Source: Chromatiaceae bacterium (GTDB lineage: Bacteria; Pseudomonadota; Gammaproteobacteria; Chromatiales; Chromatiaceae). Taken from it: a stretch of DNA of 64,000 bases. How positions within the stretch are numbered: the first letter of the stretch is position 1; each line of letters starts with the position of its first letter. The translations under genes and the position numbers were made by a program. Under the pieces are notes generated by a model, which was not told where the DNA came from, ran no database searches, and saw only the letters and a list, made by a program, of their open reading frames with translations. Below are positions 1 to 10,873 of the stretch, piece by piece. The stretch is from assembly GCA_024235315.1 (NCBI GenBank), contig JACKMP010000008.1, positions 68,431 through 132,430 on the forward strand, written 5' to 3'.

Positions 1-131
1 ACGCGGTGGACGCGCTGAGCAGCCTGCTCGAACCGCTGATCATGGTCGTCCTCGGCACCGTCATCGGCGGCCTGGTCATCGCGTTGTACCTGCCGATCTT
101 CCAGCTGGGCTCGGTCGTCTCCGGCAAGTAA
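1..131 (+). CDS. pilC: PilC, C-terminal end (partial)
   Basis: This is the last part of the inner-membrane platform protein of the type IV pilus machine, cut by the window edge. The reading frame from position 3 gives about 42 residues ending at TAA 129-131. They contain the segment LSSLLEPLIMVVLG and the final transmembrane helix followed by YLPIFQLGSVV, the usual end of the PilC/GspF family. The prepilin peptidase gene begins 4 bp later, which matches the standard pilB-pilC-pilD order. Only the C-terminus is visible, so GspF cannot be excluded, but the linkage to pilD and coaE favours PilC. Confidence 0.85.
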   Translation, partial: AVDALSSLLEPLIMVVLGTVIGGLVIALYLPIFQLGSVVSGK

Positions 132-135
132 AGCC

Positions 136-1011
136 ATGCCTGAGTTCAATGCCCTGGCCGAGGTGGCGCCTTTCGGCGCGCTGCTGCTGGGGCTGGTCGT
201 CGGCAGCTTTCTCAATGTGGTGATCCTGCGCCTGCCTCGGCGCATGCAGGCTGAACTTGCCGAGGCCTGCGCCGATCTGCGCAACGAGCAAGCGGAACCG
301 CTGCCCAACCGCTGGTTCGGACTCGACTACCTGATCACCCCGGCCTCGACCTGCCCTCACTGCGGCCATGCGATCCGTGCCTGGGAGAACATACCGGTGG
401 TGAGCTACCTGCTGCTGCGCGGGCGCTGCAGCAACTGCCTGACGCCTATCAGCATGCGTTATCCCCTGGTGGAGGCGGTAACCGGCCTGCTCAGCCTCGG
501 CGTGGTAATGCATTTCGGCGCAACACCTGCCGCGTTGGCGGCGCTGGTCCTTCTGTGGGGCCTGGTCGCACTCACGGTGATCGACCTCGATGAGCAGCTG
601 CTGCCCGATCAGCTGACTCTGCCGCTGCTGTGGCTGGGCCTGCTGGTCAACATCGACGGCCTGTTCACCGATCTGAGCTCGGCGGTAATCGGTGCCGCCG
701 CCGGTTACCTGAGCCTGTGGCTGGTGTTCCAGGTGTTTCGCCTGATAACCGGTCGCGAGGGCATGGGCTATGGCGACTTCAAGCTGCTGGCGGTATTCGG
801 CGCCTTTCTCGGCTGGCAGATGCTGCCACTGGTGATCCTGCTGTCGTCGCTGATCGGGGCCATCGTTGGCATCGGCCTGATCGTGCTGCGTGGGCGCGAC
901 CGCCAGATCCCTATCCCGTTCGGCCCCTACCTGGCGGCCGCCGGTTTCGTCGCCCTGCTGTGGGGGGAGCAGATCAACCGCGGCTACCTGCAGCTGGCGG
1001 GCCTGGCCTGA
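136..1011 (+). CDS. pilD: Prepilin leader peptidase / N-methyltransferase PilD
   Basis: PilD is an inner-membrane aspartyl protease that cleaves the leader of type IV prepilins and pseudopilins and methylates the new N-terminus. The 291-residue product has a first helix (about 12-32), a cytoplasmic zinc loop with C73xxC76 and C98xxC101, and then six or so helices. The two catalytic aspartates are D150 (VIDLDEQLLPD) and D214 in the GYGDFK motif, close to the positions used in Pseudomonas PilD. The length is typical. The gene follows pilC by 4 bp and its stop nearly touches coaE, the conserved pilBCD-coaE arrangement. Confidence 0.96.
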   Translation: MPEFNALAEVAPFGALLLGLVVGSFLNVVILRLPRRMQAELAEACADLRNEQAEPLPNRWFGLDYLITPASTCPHCGHAIRAWENIPVVSYLLLRGRCSNCLTPISMRYPLVEAVTGLLSLGVVMHFGATPAALAALVLLWGLVALTVIDLDEQLLPDQLTLPLLWLGLLVNIDGLFTDLSSAVIGAAAGYLSLWLVFQVFRLITGREGMGYGDFKLLAVFGAFLGWQMLPLVILLSSLIGAIVGIGLIVLRGRDRQIPIPFGPYLAAAGFVALLWGEQINRGYLQLAGLA

Positions 1012-1013
1012 AC

Positions 1014-1610
1014 TTGCTGACGATCGGACTGACCGGTGGCATAGGCAGCGGCAAGACCACCGCCAGCGACGAGTTCGCACGCCTGGGCGCAGACGTCATA
1101 GATACCGACCTGCTGAGCCGCGCACTGGTCGAACCGGGACAGCCGGCACTCGCCGAGATCGTCGCCGGATTCGGGCCATCGGTGCTCGACGGCACCGGGC
1201 ACCTCGACCGCGTTCGCCTGCGCGAGCGGATTTTCGCTGACCCGCAGGCGCGTCGGCAGCTCGAAGATATCCTGCACCCGAAGATCCGCGCAGCGATGCT
1301 CGAACGTGCCGCACGATCGTCGGCACCCTACGTCGTATTCGTGATCCCGCTGCTGTTCGAGACCGGCCAGCAGGCCCTGGTCGACCGCGTGCTCCTGGTC
1401 GACGTCGCGGAAGATGTACAGCGCGCCCGGGTGGCCGCACGGGACGGCCTGGACACGACGCAGATCACACGCATCCTGCAGGCGCAGACTGACCGGGCCA
1501 CGCGTCTGGCCAACGCCGACGACGTCGTGCACAACGACGGCAGCCCCGCCGAACTGCACGAAGCAATTGCAGAACTGCATCGCAAATACCTCGATCTGGC
1601 CCGACAATAG
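1014..1610 (+). CDS. coaE: Dephospho-CoA kinase
   Basis: CoaE phosphorylates the 3'-hydroxyl of dephospho-CoA, the last step of coenzyme A synthesis, in the cytoplasm. I chose the TTG at 1014, two bases after the pilD stop, because it gives MLTIGLTGGIGSGKT with the P-loop at residues 8-15, exactly where the family starts. No ATG lies nearby in frame. Other family marks are DTDLLSRALVEPG and the segment VIPLLFETG. The 198-residue length is normal. The gene sits in the conserved pilD-coaE-zapD-yacG run and is probably cotranscribed with pilD. The TTG start suggests modest translation. Confidence 0.93.
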   Translation: MLTIGLTGGIGSGKTTASDEFARLGADVIDTDLLSRALVEPGQPALAEIVAGFGPSVLDGTGHLDRVRLRERIFADPQARRQLEDILHPKIRAAMLERAARSSAPYVVFVIPLLFETGQQALVDRVLLVDVAEDVQRARVAARDGLDTTQITRILQAQTDRATRLANADDVVHNDGSPAELHEAIAELHRKYLDLARQ

Positions 1611-1698
1611 AGGCACAACGCTTTACCCGACTGGTCGGCTGTCCGACAATATCGGTCTGCATTCACGCAAGCCTGTATCCAGATCCAAGGAAACCCCT

Positions 1699-2466
1699 TT
1701 GCCAGACACCACGATCTTCGAGCACCCGTTGAACGAGAAGTGCCGGACCTGGCTGCGGCTGTCGCGCCTGTTTGAGCAGCTCGAGTTCCATTCGCCGCAC
1801 AGCGCGGAATGGCATGCGCGAGCCGCGATGTCGGCGCTGCTCGATATCGCCAATGTACTGTCGCGTGCGGACATCAAATCGGAGCTGCTGAAGGAACTCG
1901 AACGCTACCGGCAGTCGCTTTCCCGCATGGCCGACAGCCCGGGTGTCGATACCGACCGCCTCGCACACATCCTGCAAAACCTGCAGCAGTCCTGCCAGGG
2001 GGTGCGTGACATCAGCGGCCAACTCGGCCAGGCTTTGCGTGGCAACGAGTTCCTGAACAGTATCGTGCAGCGCAGCAGCATCGCCGGCGGTGCATTCGAT
2101 TTCGACCTCCCGCAGTACCACTACTGGCTGCAGATGCCGCAGCCGGAGCGTTCGATGCAGCTTGACGACTGGCGCCACGAAGTCGGCGCAGTGCAGGATG
2201 CGGTCGACCTGCTGCTGACCCTCATCCGCAACAGCGCGGTGCCAACCCAGGAGCACGCACCCAACGGCTTCTACCAGAAGTCCCTGCCGAGCAACATCGC
2301 CGCTCAGCTGGTGAGGGTCGGCATCCCCTCTACCGGCGGTGTCTTTGCCGAGATCAGCGGCGGCAAGCACCGTTTCACCATCCGCTTCATGGAGTGCGGC
2401 GACTGGCAGCATCCCCAACAGGTGGACCGCGACGTGCCATTCTCACTCAGCACCTGCCTGATGTGA
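1699..2466 (+). CDS. zapD: Cell division protein ZapD
   Basis: ZapD (YacF) binds the FtsZ C-terminal tail and cross-links FtsZ filaments at the division site. The product from TTG 1699 is 255 residues and begins LPDTTIFEHPLNEKCRTWLRLSRLFEQ, which matches the family N-terminus (F-E-H-P-L-N-E). AAGG about 10 bases upstream serves as ribosome binding site. Longer in-frame extension upstream looks non-coding. The C-terminal beta domain ends with RFMECGDWQHPQQVDRDVPF, also typical. The gene lies between coaE and yacG, its usual place in gammaproteobacteria. FtsZ itself is encoded at about 11-12 kb on the other strand. Confidence 0.93.
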   Translation: MPDTTIFEHPLNEKCRTWLRLSRLFEQLEFHSPHSAEWHARAAMSALLDIANVLSRADIKSELLKELERYRQSLSRMADSPGVDTDRLAHILQNLQQSCQGVRDISGQLGQALRGNEFLNSIVQRSSIAGGAFDFDLPQYHYWLQMPQPERSMQLDDWRHEVGAVQDAVDLLLTLIRNSAVPTQEHAPNGFYQKSLPSNIAAQLVRVGIPSTGGVFAEISGGKHRFTIRFMECGDWQHPQQVDRDVPFSLSTCLM

Positions 2467-2474
2467 GGGACCGC

Positions 2475-2651
2475 GTGCTCGAGGTAACCTGCCCAACCTG
2501 CGGGAAGACGATCGAATGGACGCCGGCACAGAAGTGGCGTCCCTTCTGCTGCGAGCGATGCAAGCTGATCGACCTGGGGGAATGGCTGGCCGAGGAAAAG
2601 CGCATCCCCGGCGAGCCGGTCATGCCGCCCGAATCCGGCGACGAATCGTAG
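2475..2651 (+). CDS. yacG: DNA gyrase inhibitor YacG, zinc-binding
   Basis: YacG is a small zinc protein that in E. coli binds GyrB and inhibits gyrase. The 58-residue product carries the signature C6-x2-C9 and C25-x3-C29 around KTIEWTPAQKWRPF, followed by KLIDLGEWLAEEKRIPGEP. I start it at GTG 2475 because GAGGG lies five bases upstream. A GTG at 2463, overlapping the zapD stop, would add four residues and is possible. It is translationally linked to zapD. Two short hairpins directly after the stop probably end the operon. Confidence 0.93.
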   Translation: MLEVTCPTCGKTIEWTPAQKWRPFCCERCKLIDLGEWLAEEKRIPGEPVMPPESGDES

Positions 2652-2652
2652 G

Positions 2653-2692
2653 CGCCGAGCCCTCTCGGCGATCCCGCCGCCGATCAATCGGC
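2653..2692. terminator. Paired hairpins between convergent genes
   Basis: Two adjacent stem-loops fill the gap between yacG (+) and the membrane protein gene (-). CGCCGAG 2653-2659 pairs with CTCGGCG 2664-2670, and GCCGAT 2679-2684 pairs with ATCGGC 2687-2692. Neither has a T-tract, so they are weak as intrinsic terminators. Their position between convergent genes is suggestive. Confidence 0.4.
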
Positions 2693-2706
2693 AAGAGACT
2701 GGCCTC

Positions 2707-3129
2707 CTACAAGGGGAAATCCGCCACCGAGGTGTCGCGGTTGCCGACCACGCGTACACGTAACACCGTGGTCTGTGACGGGACGTCCGGCACCAGCCAG
2801 GTGTCGCCGCGCAAGGCCGCAAGGTAGGAACCGAGCTCACTGCCATCGGTCGACAGGGCGATCAGCTCGATTCGCGTGATGCCAGCCGTTTCCAGGCCAG
2901 TCTGGCGCACGACGAGACCGCCCGGAACAGGTCCGAGCAGCACGGCGCGGTCGCCGGCCATCGCGGCACAGGGCATCGCCCGCGGCCGGCATGAAGATTC
3001 AGTCTTGAGAAAGACAAAGGGTTCGGCCTCGAACACTCGGTGGGTCTTGCGCCCGATCTGGCCCCAGCTCAACGCGAGCCCGACCGCTACGATAACGAAG
3101 AAGATCCAGTAACTAGCCTGCCGCGTCAT
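2707..3129 (-). CDS. Small single-pass membrane protein, function unknown
   Basis: I do not recognise this protein. From ATG 3129 it is 140 residues. The N-terminus MTRQASYWIFFVIVAVGLALSW forms one membrane anchor (about 7-22), and the rest is a soluble, probably periplasmic domain rich in beta-forming residues. There are two cysteines near residues 47 and 54 (SSCRPRAMPCAAM). The start overlaps the end of the Nudix/ThiE gene by 17 bp, so it is probably translationally coupled to it and is the last gene of the argJ-Nudix transcript. A longer in-frame extension upstream lies inside the Nudix/ThiE gene and is a shadow. No catalytic motif is visible. Confidence 0.7.
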   Translation of the reverse strand: MTRQASYWIFFVIVAVGLALSWGQIGRKTHRVFEAEPFVFLKTESSCRPRAMPCAAMAGDRAVLLGPVPGGLVVRQTGLETAGITRIELIALSTDGSELGSYLAALRGDTWLVPDVPSQTTVLRVRVVGNRDTSVADFPL

Positions 3130-4069
3130 CGCCCCACAACCCGCGAATACCGGCGACACCCTGTGCACCGTGCCGCCAGGCGGTATCGAGCAGCGCCGGA
3201 CGCATCCCACCCAGTGCGTATACCGGCATGCTGGCGGCGTCCGAAAGGGCGGCGAACCCGTCCCAGCCGAGCGGCTCGGCATCCGGATGACTGCGCGTCG
3301 GCAGCACCGGCGACAACAACGCAAAGTCGGCACCCACCTTCCCTGCCTGCGCGAGATCCGCTGCGCTGTGACAGGACGCAGCGAGCAGATGCGAGGCACT
3401 CAGCGGGCGTGTCTGGTAGGCGTGCAACTCGCGGCTGTTAAGGTGCAGCCCATCAGCACCGATCGCACGCGCTGTCTCGGCGTTACCGTTGAACAGCACC
3501 CGAGCCTGGTGCGTGTGGCAAAGGGCACAGGCCTCGCGCCCGATACGCACCAGCTCTTCCTCGGAAAGATCGAACAGGCGAAGTTGCACCAGCCGGATAC
3601 CGCTGCTCAGGCTGGCCTCGAGCGCCTGCAGAAAGCGCCCGCGCTCACCGACCTGCGGCGGTGTGATCAGATAGAGCGGGGGCAGCCGCAGCGCCATGAC
3701 GATCGGAACATCTGCAGCGGGCATCGGGTAGTCGGCCAGTTCATGGCGCCCCACCCAGGCCAGCGGCTGACCTTCACGCCCGACAGGCTGACCTTCCCAG
3801 GAATCGACCCGGTGGACATCCAGCAGCACGCTGCGATCGGCATAGTGATGGGTGATGCGGATCAGCGGCCGGTGCGCGACGACCTCGATGCCCAGTTCCT
3901 CGTGCAACTCCCGGGCGAGTCCTGCGGCAACGGTCTCGCCCGGCTCCAGTTTGCCACCCGGAAATTCCCAAAGCCCCCCCTGGTGGGTGTCGTCATGCCG
4001 CCTGGCCAGCAACACCCGGCCGGCATCGTCGATCAGGGCGGCAGCGGCGACATGGATGACCGGGCTCAT
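3113..4069 (-). CDS. Nudix (MutT-like) hydrolase fused to a ThiE-like domain
   Basis: This 318-residue protein has two domains. Residues 1-130 are a Nudix hydrolase with a complete Nudix box (GGKLEPGETV through RELHEELGI, residues 38-61), expected to hydrolyse oxidised nucleotides such as 8-oxo-dGTP. Residues from about 131 (LYLITPPQVGERGRF) to the end form a TIM-barrel like thiamine phosphate synthase, with LRLFDLSEEE, GADGLHLNS and the final glycine-rich ALGGM and GAQGVAGI. This fusion is known in gammaproteobacteria (annotated as Nudix family hydrolase with a ThiE domain), next to argJ and secA as here. Whether the barrel makes thiamine phosphate is uncertain. The gene lies 13 bp downstream of argJ. 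Confidence 0.9.
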   Translation of the reverse strand: MSPVIHVAAAALIDDAGRVLLARRHDDTHQGGLWEFPGGKLEPGETVAAGLARELHEELGIEVVAHRPLIRITHHYADRSVLLDVHRVDSWEGQPVGREGQPLAWVGRHELADYPMPAADVPIVMALRLPPLYLITPPQVGERGRFLQALEASLSSGIRLVQLRLFDLSEEELVRIGREACALCHTHQARVLFNGNAETARAIGADGLHLNSRELHAYQTRPLSASHLLAASCHSAADLAQAGKVGADFALLSPVLPTRSHPDAEPLGWDGFAALSDAASMPVYALGGMRPALLDTAWRHGAQGVAGIRGLWGDDAAG

Positions 4070-4082
4070 GCCACTGTCCCGT

Positions 4083-5270
4083 TCAGCTGCGGTACTCGGC
4101 GTTGATCTTCACGTAGTCGTACGAGAGATCGCAGGTCAGCACCTCGACCTCCGCATCACCCCTGGCGAGGTCAATGCGGATTTCGATATCGCTCTGTTTC
4201 ATCACCGCCTTGCCTGCCTCCTCGGTATAGCCGGGGTCGCGCCCGCCACCACTGACAATACACGCTTCCCCGAGCCAGATGCGGATACTGTCGACGTCAA
4301 GCCCGGAGACACCTGCCCTGCCGACCGCGGCCAGGATACGCCCCCAGTTGGGATCGGAGGCAAACAGCGCGGTCTTGACCAGTGGCGAATGTGCCACCGT
4401 ATAGGCGACGAGGCGTGCTTCCGCCGCGTCGATGGCGGACTGCACATGCACACGCACCAGCTTGGTCGCGCCCTCGCCGTCGCGCACGATCATCTCTGCC
4501 AGTTCAGCGCACACGGCCTGCACCGCTTCTGACAGCAGCTTTCCGTCCGGCGAATCGAGTGACTCCACCGCTATACCGGAGGCACCGCTGGCAAGCAGCA
4601 CGCAGGCGTCGTTGGTCGAGGTGTCGCCATCGACGGTGATGCTGTTGAACGAGCGATCCACGGCAGCACCCAACATCGCCTGCAACTCCGGTTGCGACAC
4701 CCGTGCATCGGTCGCGACATAGGCCAGCATCGTCGCCATGTCGGGACAGATCATCCCAGAGCCCTTGGTGATGCCGGTGACGGTGACCTCGCCTCCCGAC
4801 AGGGCGACCGTCCGCGACGACAGCTTGGGCACGGTATCGGTGGTCATGATCGCAGCAGCGGCGAGTGCCCAGTTGTCTTCGCGCAGCCCTGACAACAGCG
4901 CCGGGACAGCCCGGGCGAACGGATCGACCGGCAGATCCTGGCCGATCACGCCGGTGGAGAACGGCATCACCTGGCTCATCGCGCAGCCGGCCATGCCGGC
5001 GAGCAGACGACAGGTCTCGCGCGCCGCGCGCAGACCCGGCACACCGGTGCCGGCATTGGCATTGCCCGAGTTGATCAGCAGGTAACGGATCGGCCCCTTC
5101 GCCAGGTGCTCGCGCGCGACCGTCACCGGCGCCGCACAGAAGGCATTGCGGGTGAATACCGCCGCACAGGCGCCCCCCTCTCCCAGTTCGATCAGCAGCA
5201 GGTCATCGCGATTCTTGTAGCGGATACCTGCAGCGGCCACTGCCAGGCGAATTCCCCGAACCTCATGCAT
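4083..5270 (-). CDS. argJ: Bifunctional ornithine acetyltransferase / N-acetylglutamate synthase ArgJ
   Basis: ArgJ transfers the acetyl group from N-acetylornithine to glutamate, and in bifunctional forms also uses acetyl-CoA, so arginine synthesis is cyclic. The 395-residue precursor is self-cleaved before a threonine. The site is visible as KGSGMICPDMATML with the nucleophile at T180, giving alpha and beta chains of about 179 and 216 residues. The oxyanion-hole region PFSTGVIGQ (103-111) and the C-terminal ASDPNWGR are present. ATG 5270 fits the family start (MHEVRGIRLAVAAAGIR). It lies downstream of secA on the same strand. Confidence 0.96.
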   Translation of the reverse strand: MHEVRGIRLAVAAAGIRYKNRDDLLLIELGEGGACAAVFTRNAFCAAPVTVAREHLAKGPIRYLLINSGNANAGTGVPGLRAARETCRLLAGMAGCAMSQVMPFSTGVIGQDLPVDPFARAVPALLSGLREDNWALAAAAIMTTDTVPKLSSRTVALSGGEVTVTGITKGSGMICPDMATMLAYVATDARVSQPELQAMLGAAVDRSFNSITVDGDTSTNDACVLLASGASGIAVESLDSPDGKLLSEAVQAVCAELAEMIVRDGEGATKLVRVHVQSAIDAAEARLVAYTVAHSPLVKTALFASDPNWGRILAAVGRAGVSGLDVDSIRIWLGEACIVSGGGRDPGYTEEAGKAVMKQSDIEIRIDLARGDAEVEVLTCDLSYDYVKINAEYRS

Positions 5271-5312
5271 GGAAGCCCCTCCGTCCGATCGCCTGACCGT
5301 TGCAGGCCATCT

Positions 5313-8117
<2,805 letters not shown>

Positions 8118-8195
8118 GGACTTACGACCTTCCAGGACGAGCAAAAACGAAGGCCGGAATGATAACCCAATCGGCAGTTCACCCGGCCGCCAACA

Positions 8196-8220
8196 AAAGA
8201 AAAAACCCGCTGGCGCGGGT
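8196..8220 (-). terminator. Intrinsic terminator of the M23 peptidase gene
   Basis: Read on the minus strand, ACCCGC (8220-8215), loop GCCA and GCGGGT (8210-8205) form a hairpin followed by a run of T (8204-8200, then TCTTTT). It lies 25 bp after the stop of the M23 gene and about 80 bp before secA, so it separates the two transcripts. Confidence 0.85.
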
Positions 8221-8244
8221 CATCAGACGATCAGAGCGCTCGGC

Positions 8245-9171
8245 TCACTTGGAGCGGACATAGCGTTGGGGGTCGACTATCTTGCCGTCGCGGTGTACCT
8301 CGAAATGCACATGCGGACCGCTCGAGCGCCCGGTGCTTCCGAGCAGCGCGATTGTCTGGCCCTTGCTGACCACATCACCGGCGCGCACCAGGTTTTCCTT
8401 GTTGTGCCCATACAGTGTGGTGTAACCATCGACGTGGCGGATTTCGACCAGGTTGCCGTAGCCGGAGGCCTTCTCCGCACGCACCACGACACCGGATGCG
8501 ACGGCGACCACGTCGGAACCACGCTTGCCAGCGAAATCCACCCCGCGGTGATACGACTTCTTACCATTGAACGGGTCAGTGCGCTTGCCGTAACCCGATG
8601 ACATCCACCCCTGTTTCACCGGGCGTCCCGATGGCATCACATCGGCAAGCACCTTGCGATTCATCAGCACATATTCGAGAGCACTGAGCTTTTCCTCGCG
8701 GTCGGCCAGCAGGCCCGAAATGCGCGCCATCTCGTTGCTCAGATCATTCACGCCCAGGCTGTCGCCCGGCACGCTGTCTTCGGCACCACCCTGCGGCGGC
8801 GCAGAAGCGAAATCGAACTCGCCGCGATCCAGTTTGCCGACATCCACCAGGCGGTCACCCAGTGCGTCGAGGCGCATCACGTGTGCCTGCAACTGGGCGA
8901 TCTTCAGCGCCAGTGCATCGAGGTGGGCGCGCTGCTCGGCTTTCGCGTCTTCGATCACGCGGCGTTCCGCGTCGAGCATCTTATGGACCTCAGCATTCGC
9001 GGTCTCGACGCTACTGCGCCTGCCGTATTGCTCGCCCAGATGAAACCCACCCCACAGGGTCAACGCAGTCACGGCGAACACCGCCAGACCGGCCAACGCG
9101 GCGGCACGCGGCATACATACATCGATACTGCCGGTACGTTTGCAGAAGTCGGAAAGAAATATGATCTTCAA
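8245..9171 (-). CDS. M23 (LytM) family metallopeptidase, membrane-anchored
   Basis: This is a periplasmic peptidoglycan endopeptidase or EnvC-like amidase activator. The 308-residue protein has one N-terminal membrane helix (about 23-43), an alpha-helical coiled-coil stretch (about 50-175) and a C-terminal LytM domain. The zinc ligands are visible: H208 and D212 in YHRGVDFAG, and H289 in GPHVHFEV (with H287). Since all ligands are present it is probably catalytically active rather than a degenerate activator. The gene sits directly before secA, and diverges from dciA, as in Pseudomonas. Alternative starts at residues 18-20 (CMPRAA) are possible. Confidence 0.88.
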   Translation of the reverse strand: MKIIFLSDFCKRTGSIDVCMPRAAALAGLAVFAVTALTLWGGFHLGEQYGRRSSVETANAEVHKMLDAERRVIEDAKAEQRAHLDALALKIAQLQAHVMRLDALGDRLVDVGKLDRGEFDFASAPPQGGAEDSVPGDSLGVNDLSNEMARISGLLADREEKLSALEYVLMNRKVLADVMPSGRPVKQGWMSSGYGKRTDPFNGKKSYHRGVDFAGKRGSDVVAVASGVVVRAEKASGYGNLVEIRHVDGYTTLYGHNKENLVRAGDVVSKGQTIALLGSTGRSSGPHVHFEVHRDGKIVDPQRYVRSK

Positions 9172-9256
9172 TTGGTTTCTCGCTCGGCCCTATCAGCCTA
9201 TCGACCTCTAACGGTGTACTCTTTAACCCGTGACTCTTCGCTCCGAGACCCATGTC

Positions 9257-9694
9257 ATGGCCCGCAGCCCCAAGTCGGTTCGCCACCTGCTTAAAGACAA
9301 ACCAACGCTCAAGTTGCTTGAACTCGAGATCAGCGCCCAGAAGGCACTGTTGGCAAAGGTCCGGCGTCTGTTGCCCGACGACCTTGCCCCGCACTGTGCT
9401 GCCGCCCAATTGCACGGACCGCAGTTGGTGCTGCATACGGATTCGCCCGTCTGGGCTACCCGCCTGCGCTATCTTGCGCCACAAGTGCTGAGTCTATTGC
9501 GCTCAGATTTTCCGTCATTGAGCGAAGTCAAGATCAGGGTGCTGATCCCCCGACCGGCGGCCCGGCCACCCCGGCGGCCTGCACGCAAATCCGATGTCGC
9601 CGCGGCGATTATCCACGACAGCGCACTCGACACCAAACCGGAGCCCTTGCGCGACGCACTGCTGCGCCTCAGTGAAGCATTAAAACGCCATTAA
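9257..9694 (+). CDS. dciA: DciA (DUF721), DnaB helicase operator protein
   Basis: DciA is the ancestral partner of the replicative helicase DnaB in bacteria that lack DnaC or DnaI. The product from ATG 9257 (MARSPKSVRHLLKDKP) is 145 residues. The DUF721 core covers about 15-95, with LHTDSPVWATRLRYLAPQVL typical of the KH-like fold. The tail from about 100 is basic and then acidic, probably flexible. A start at 9230 would add nine residues. The gene lies between lpxC and the M23/secA genes, the same place as the Pseudomonas orthologue, which supports the assignment beyond domain similarity. Confidence 0.87.
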   Translation: MARSPKSVRHLLKDKPTLKLLELEISAQKALLAKVRRLLPDDLAPHCAAAQLHGPQLVLHTDSPVWATRLRYLAPQVLSLLRSDFPSLSEVKIRVLIPRPAARPPRRPARKSDVAAAIIHDSALDTKPEPLRDALLRLSEALKRH

Positions 9695-9765
9695 ATACAA
9701 TGAATTACCCTCGCCTCGACCCTCTCCCGGCTGCCGGAGCAAGGATACGCGTCAGGCATTCCACA

Positions 9766-10677
9766 TTATGAAACGTGGGCGGGCTTCATGTACGAGATTG
9801 GCGCCCGCTCTGCATCCTCGAACGTGACTTCCTCCCAGGTCTCGGGCTGGGTGATCAACGTCTTGAGCAGGCGGTTGTTCAGCTCATGGCCAGACTTGTA
9901 GCCGCTGAATGCGCCAATCAGGCTGTGACCGAGCAGGTACAGATCACCGATCGCATCCAGGATCTTGTGCTTGACGAACTCGTCCTCGTAACGCAGACCG
10001 TCCTCGTTGAGGACCCGGAAGTCATCGACGACGATCGCGTTGTCCATGCTGCCACCCAGCGCCAGACCGTTCTCACGCAGCATCTCGATGTCGCGCAAAA
10101 AGCCGAAGGTGCGCGCCCGGCTCACTTCCTTGACGAACGATGTCGAGGAAAAATCGATCACCGAGCGGCGGCTCTCCTCGCTCATCGCCGGATGATCGAA
10201 GTCGATGCCGAAGCTGACCTTGAATCCGTTGAACGGTTCGAAACGTGCGATCTTGTCGCCTTCGCGGACCTCGACCGGACGTTTGATGCGGATGAAGCGC
10301 TTGGCCACGTTCTGCTCTTCGACGCCCGCCGACTGGATCAGAAACACAAACGGCCCGGCACTGCCGTCCATGATAGGCACCTCGGCCGCGCTCACGTCGA
10401 CATAGGCATTGTCGATACCGAGCCCGGCAAATGCGGAAAGCAGGTGCTCTACAGTCGAGATGCGGGCACCGTCCTTGGTCAACGTGGTCGACAGGCGCGT
10501 ATCACCGACGTTCTCGGCCTTGGCGGGGATATCCACCGGCGGCTCAAGATCTACCCGACGAAACACGATTCCGGTATCCGGCGCCGCCGGGCGAAGGGTC
10601 AGATAGACCTTCGCGCCGGTGTGCAGGCCAACTCCCGTCGCGCGAATCACGTTTTTCAAGGTGCGCTGCTTAATCAT
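9766..10677 (-). CDS. lpxC: UDP-3-O-acyl-N-acetylglucosamine deacetylase LpxC
   Basis: LpxC is the zinc deacetylase that commits UDP-acyl-GlcNAc to lipid A synthesis. The 303-residue product has the zinc ligand H78 in STVEHLLSA and the second zinc and base region EFVKHKILDAIGDLYLLG near residues 237-242. The N-terminus MIKQRTLKNVIRATGVGLHTG is exactly the family start. It follows ftsZ on the same strand but 196 bp away. That gap contains two TTGACA hexamers on the minus strand (10839-10834 and 10805-10800) without a convincing -10, so a separate promoter is likely but not located. LpxC levels are usually set by proteolysis, which cannot be read here. Confidence 0.97.
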   Translation of the reverse strand: MIKQRTLKNVIRATGVGLHTGAKVYLTLRPAAPDTGIVFRRVDLEPPVDIPAKAENVGDTRLSTTLTKDGARISTVEHLLSAFAGLGIDNAYVDVSAAEVPIMDGSAGPFVFLIQSAGVEEQNVAKRFIRIKRPVEVREGDKIARFEPFNGFKVSFGIDFDHPAMSEESRRSVIDFSSTSFVKEVSRARTFGFLRDIEMLRENGLALGGSMDNAIVVDDFRVLNEDGLRYEDEFVKHKILDAIGDLYLLGHSLIGAFSGYKSGHELNNRLLKTLITQPETWEEVTFEDAERAPISYMKPAHVS

Positions 10678-10873
10678 GAATCTGGGCTCTCCGAATCAAA
10701 ATTCCGTTATTTTTCAGCTATTAAGCCTACTACATCGCGGAATCTCGACGACGCAGTGTGATAGTGATCCCCCGATACATGCTTAGGGAATACCCTTATT
10801 GTCAACGCTAATGACGTTGCGATCAAGCAAAAATGTCAATGCCTCCCATTACGAGAAACCGTGTAAACGGCGC

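Noticed and set aside
76..1080. Long minus-strand reading frame over pilD
   Set aside because: It is a shadow in high G+C sequence, glutamine- and arginine-rich without family motifs, antisense to a well supported pilD.
10799..10840. Two TTGACA hexamers upstream of lpxC
   Set aside because: Neither has an acceptable -10 at 16-19 bp spacing, so no promoter is called, although one is likely in this gap.
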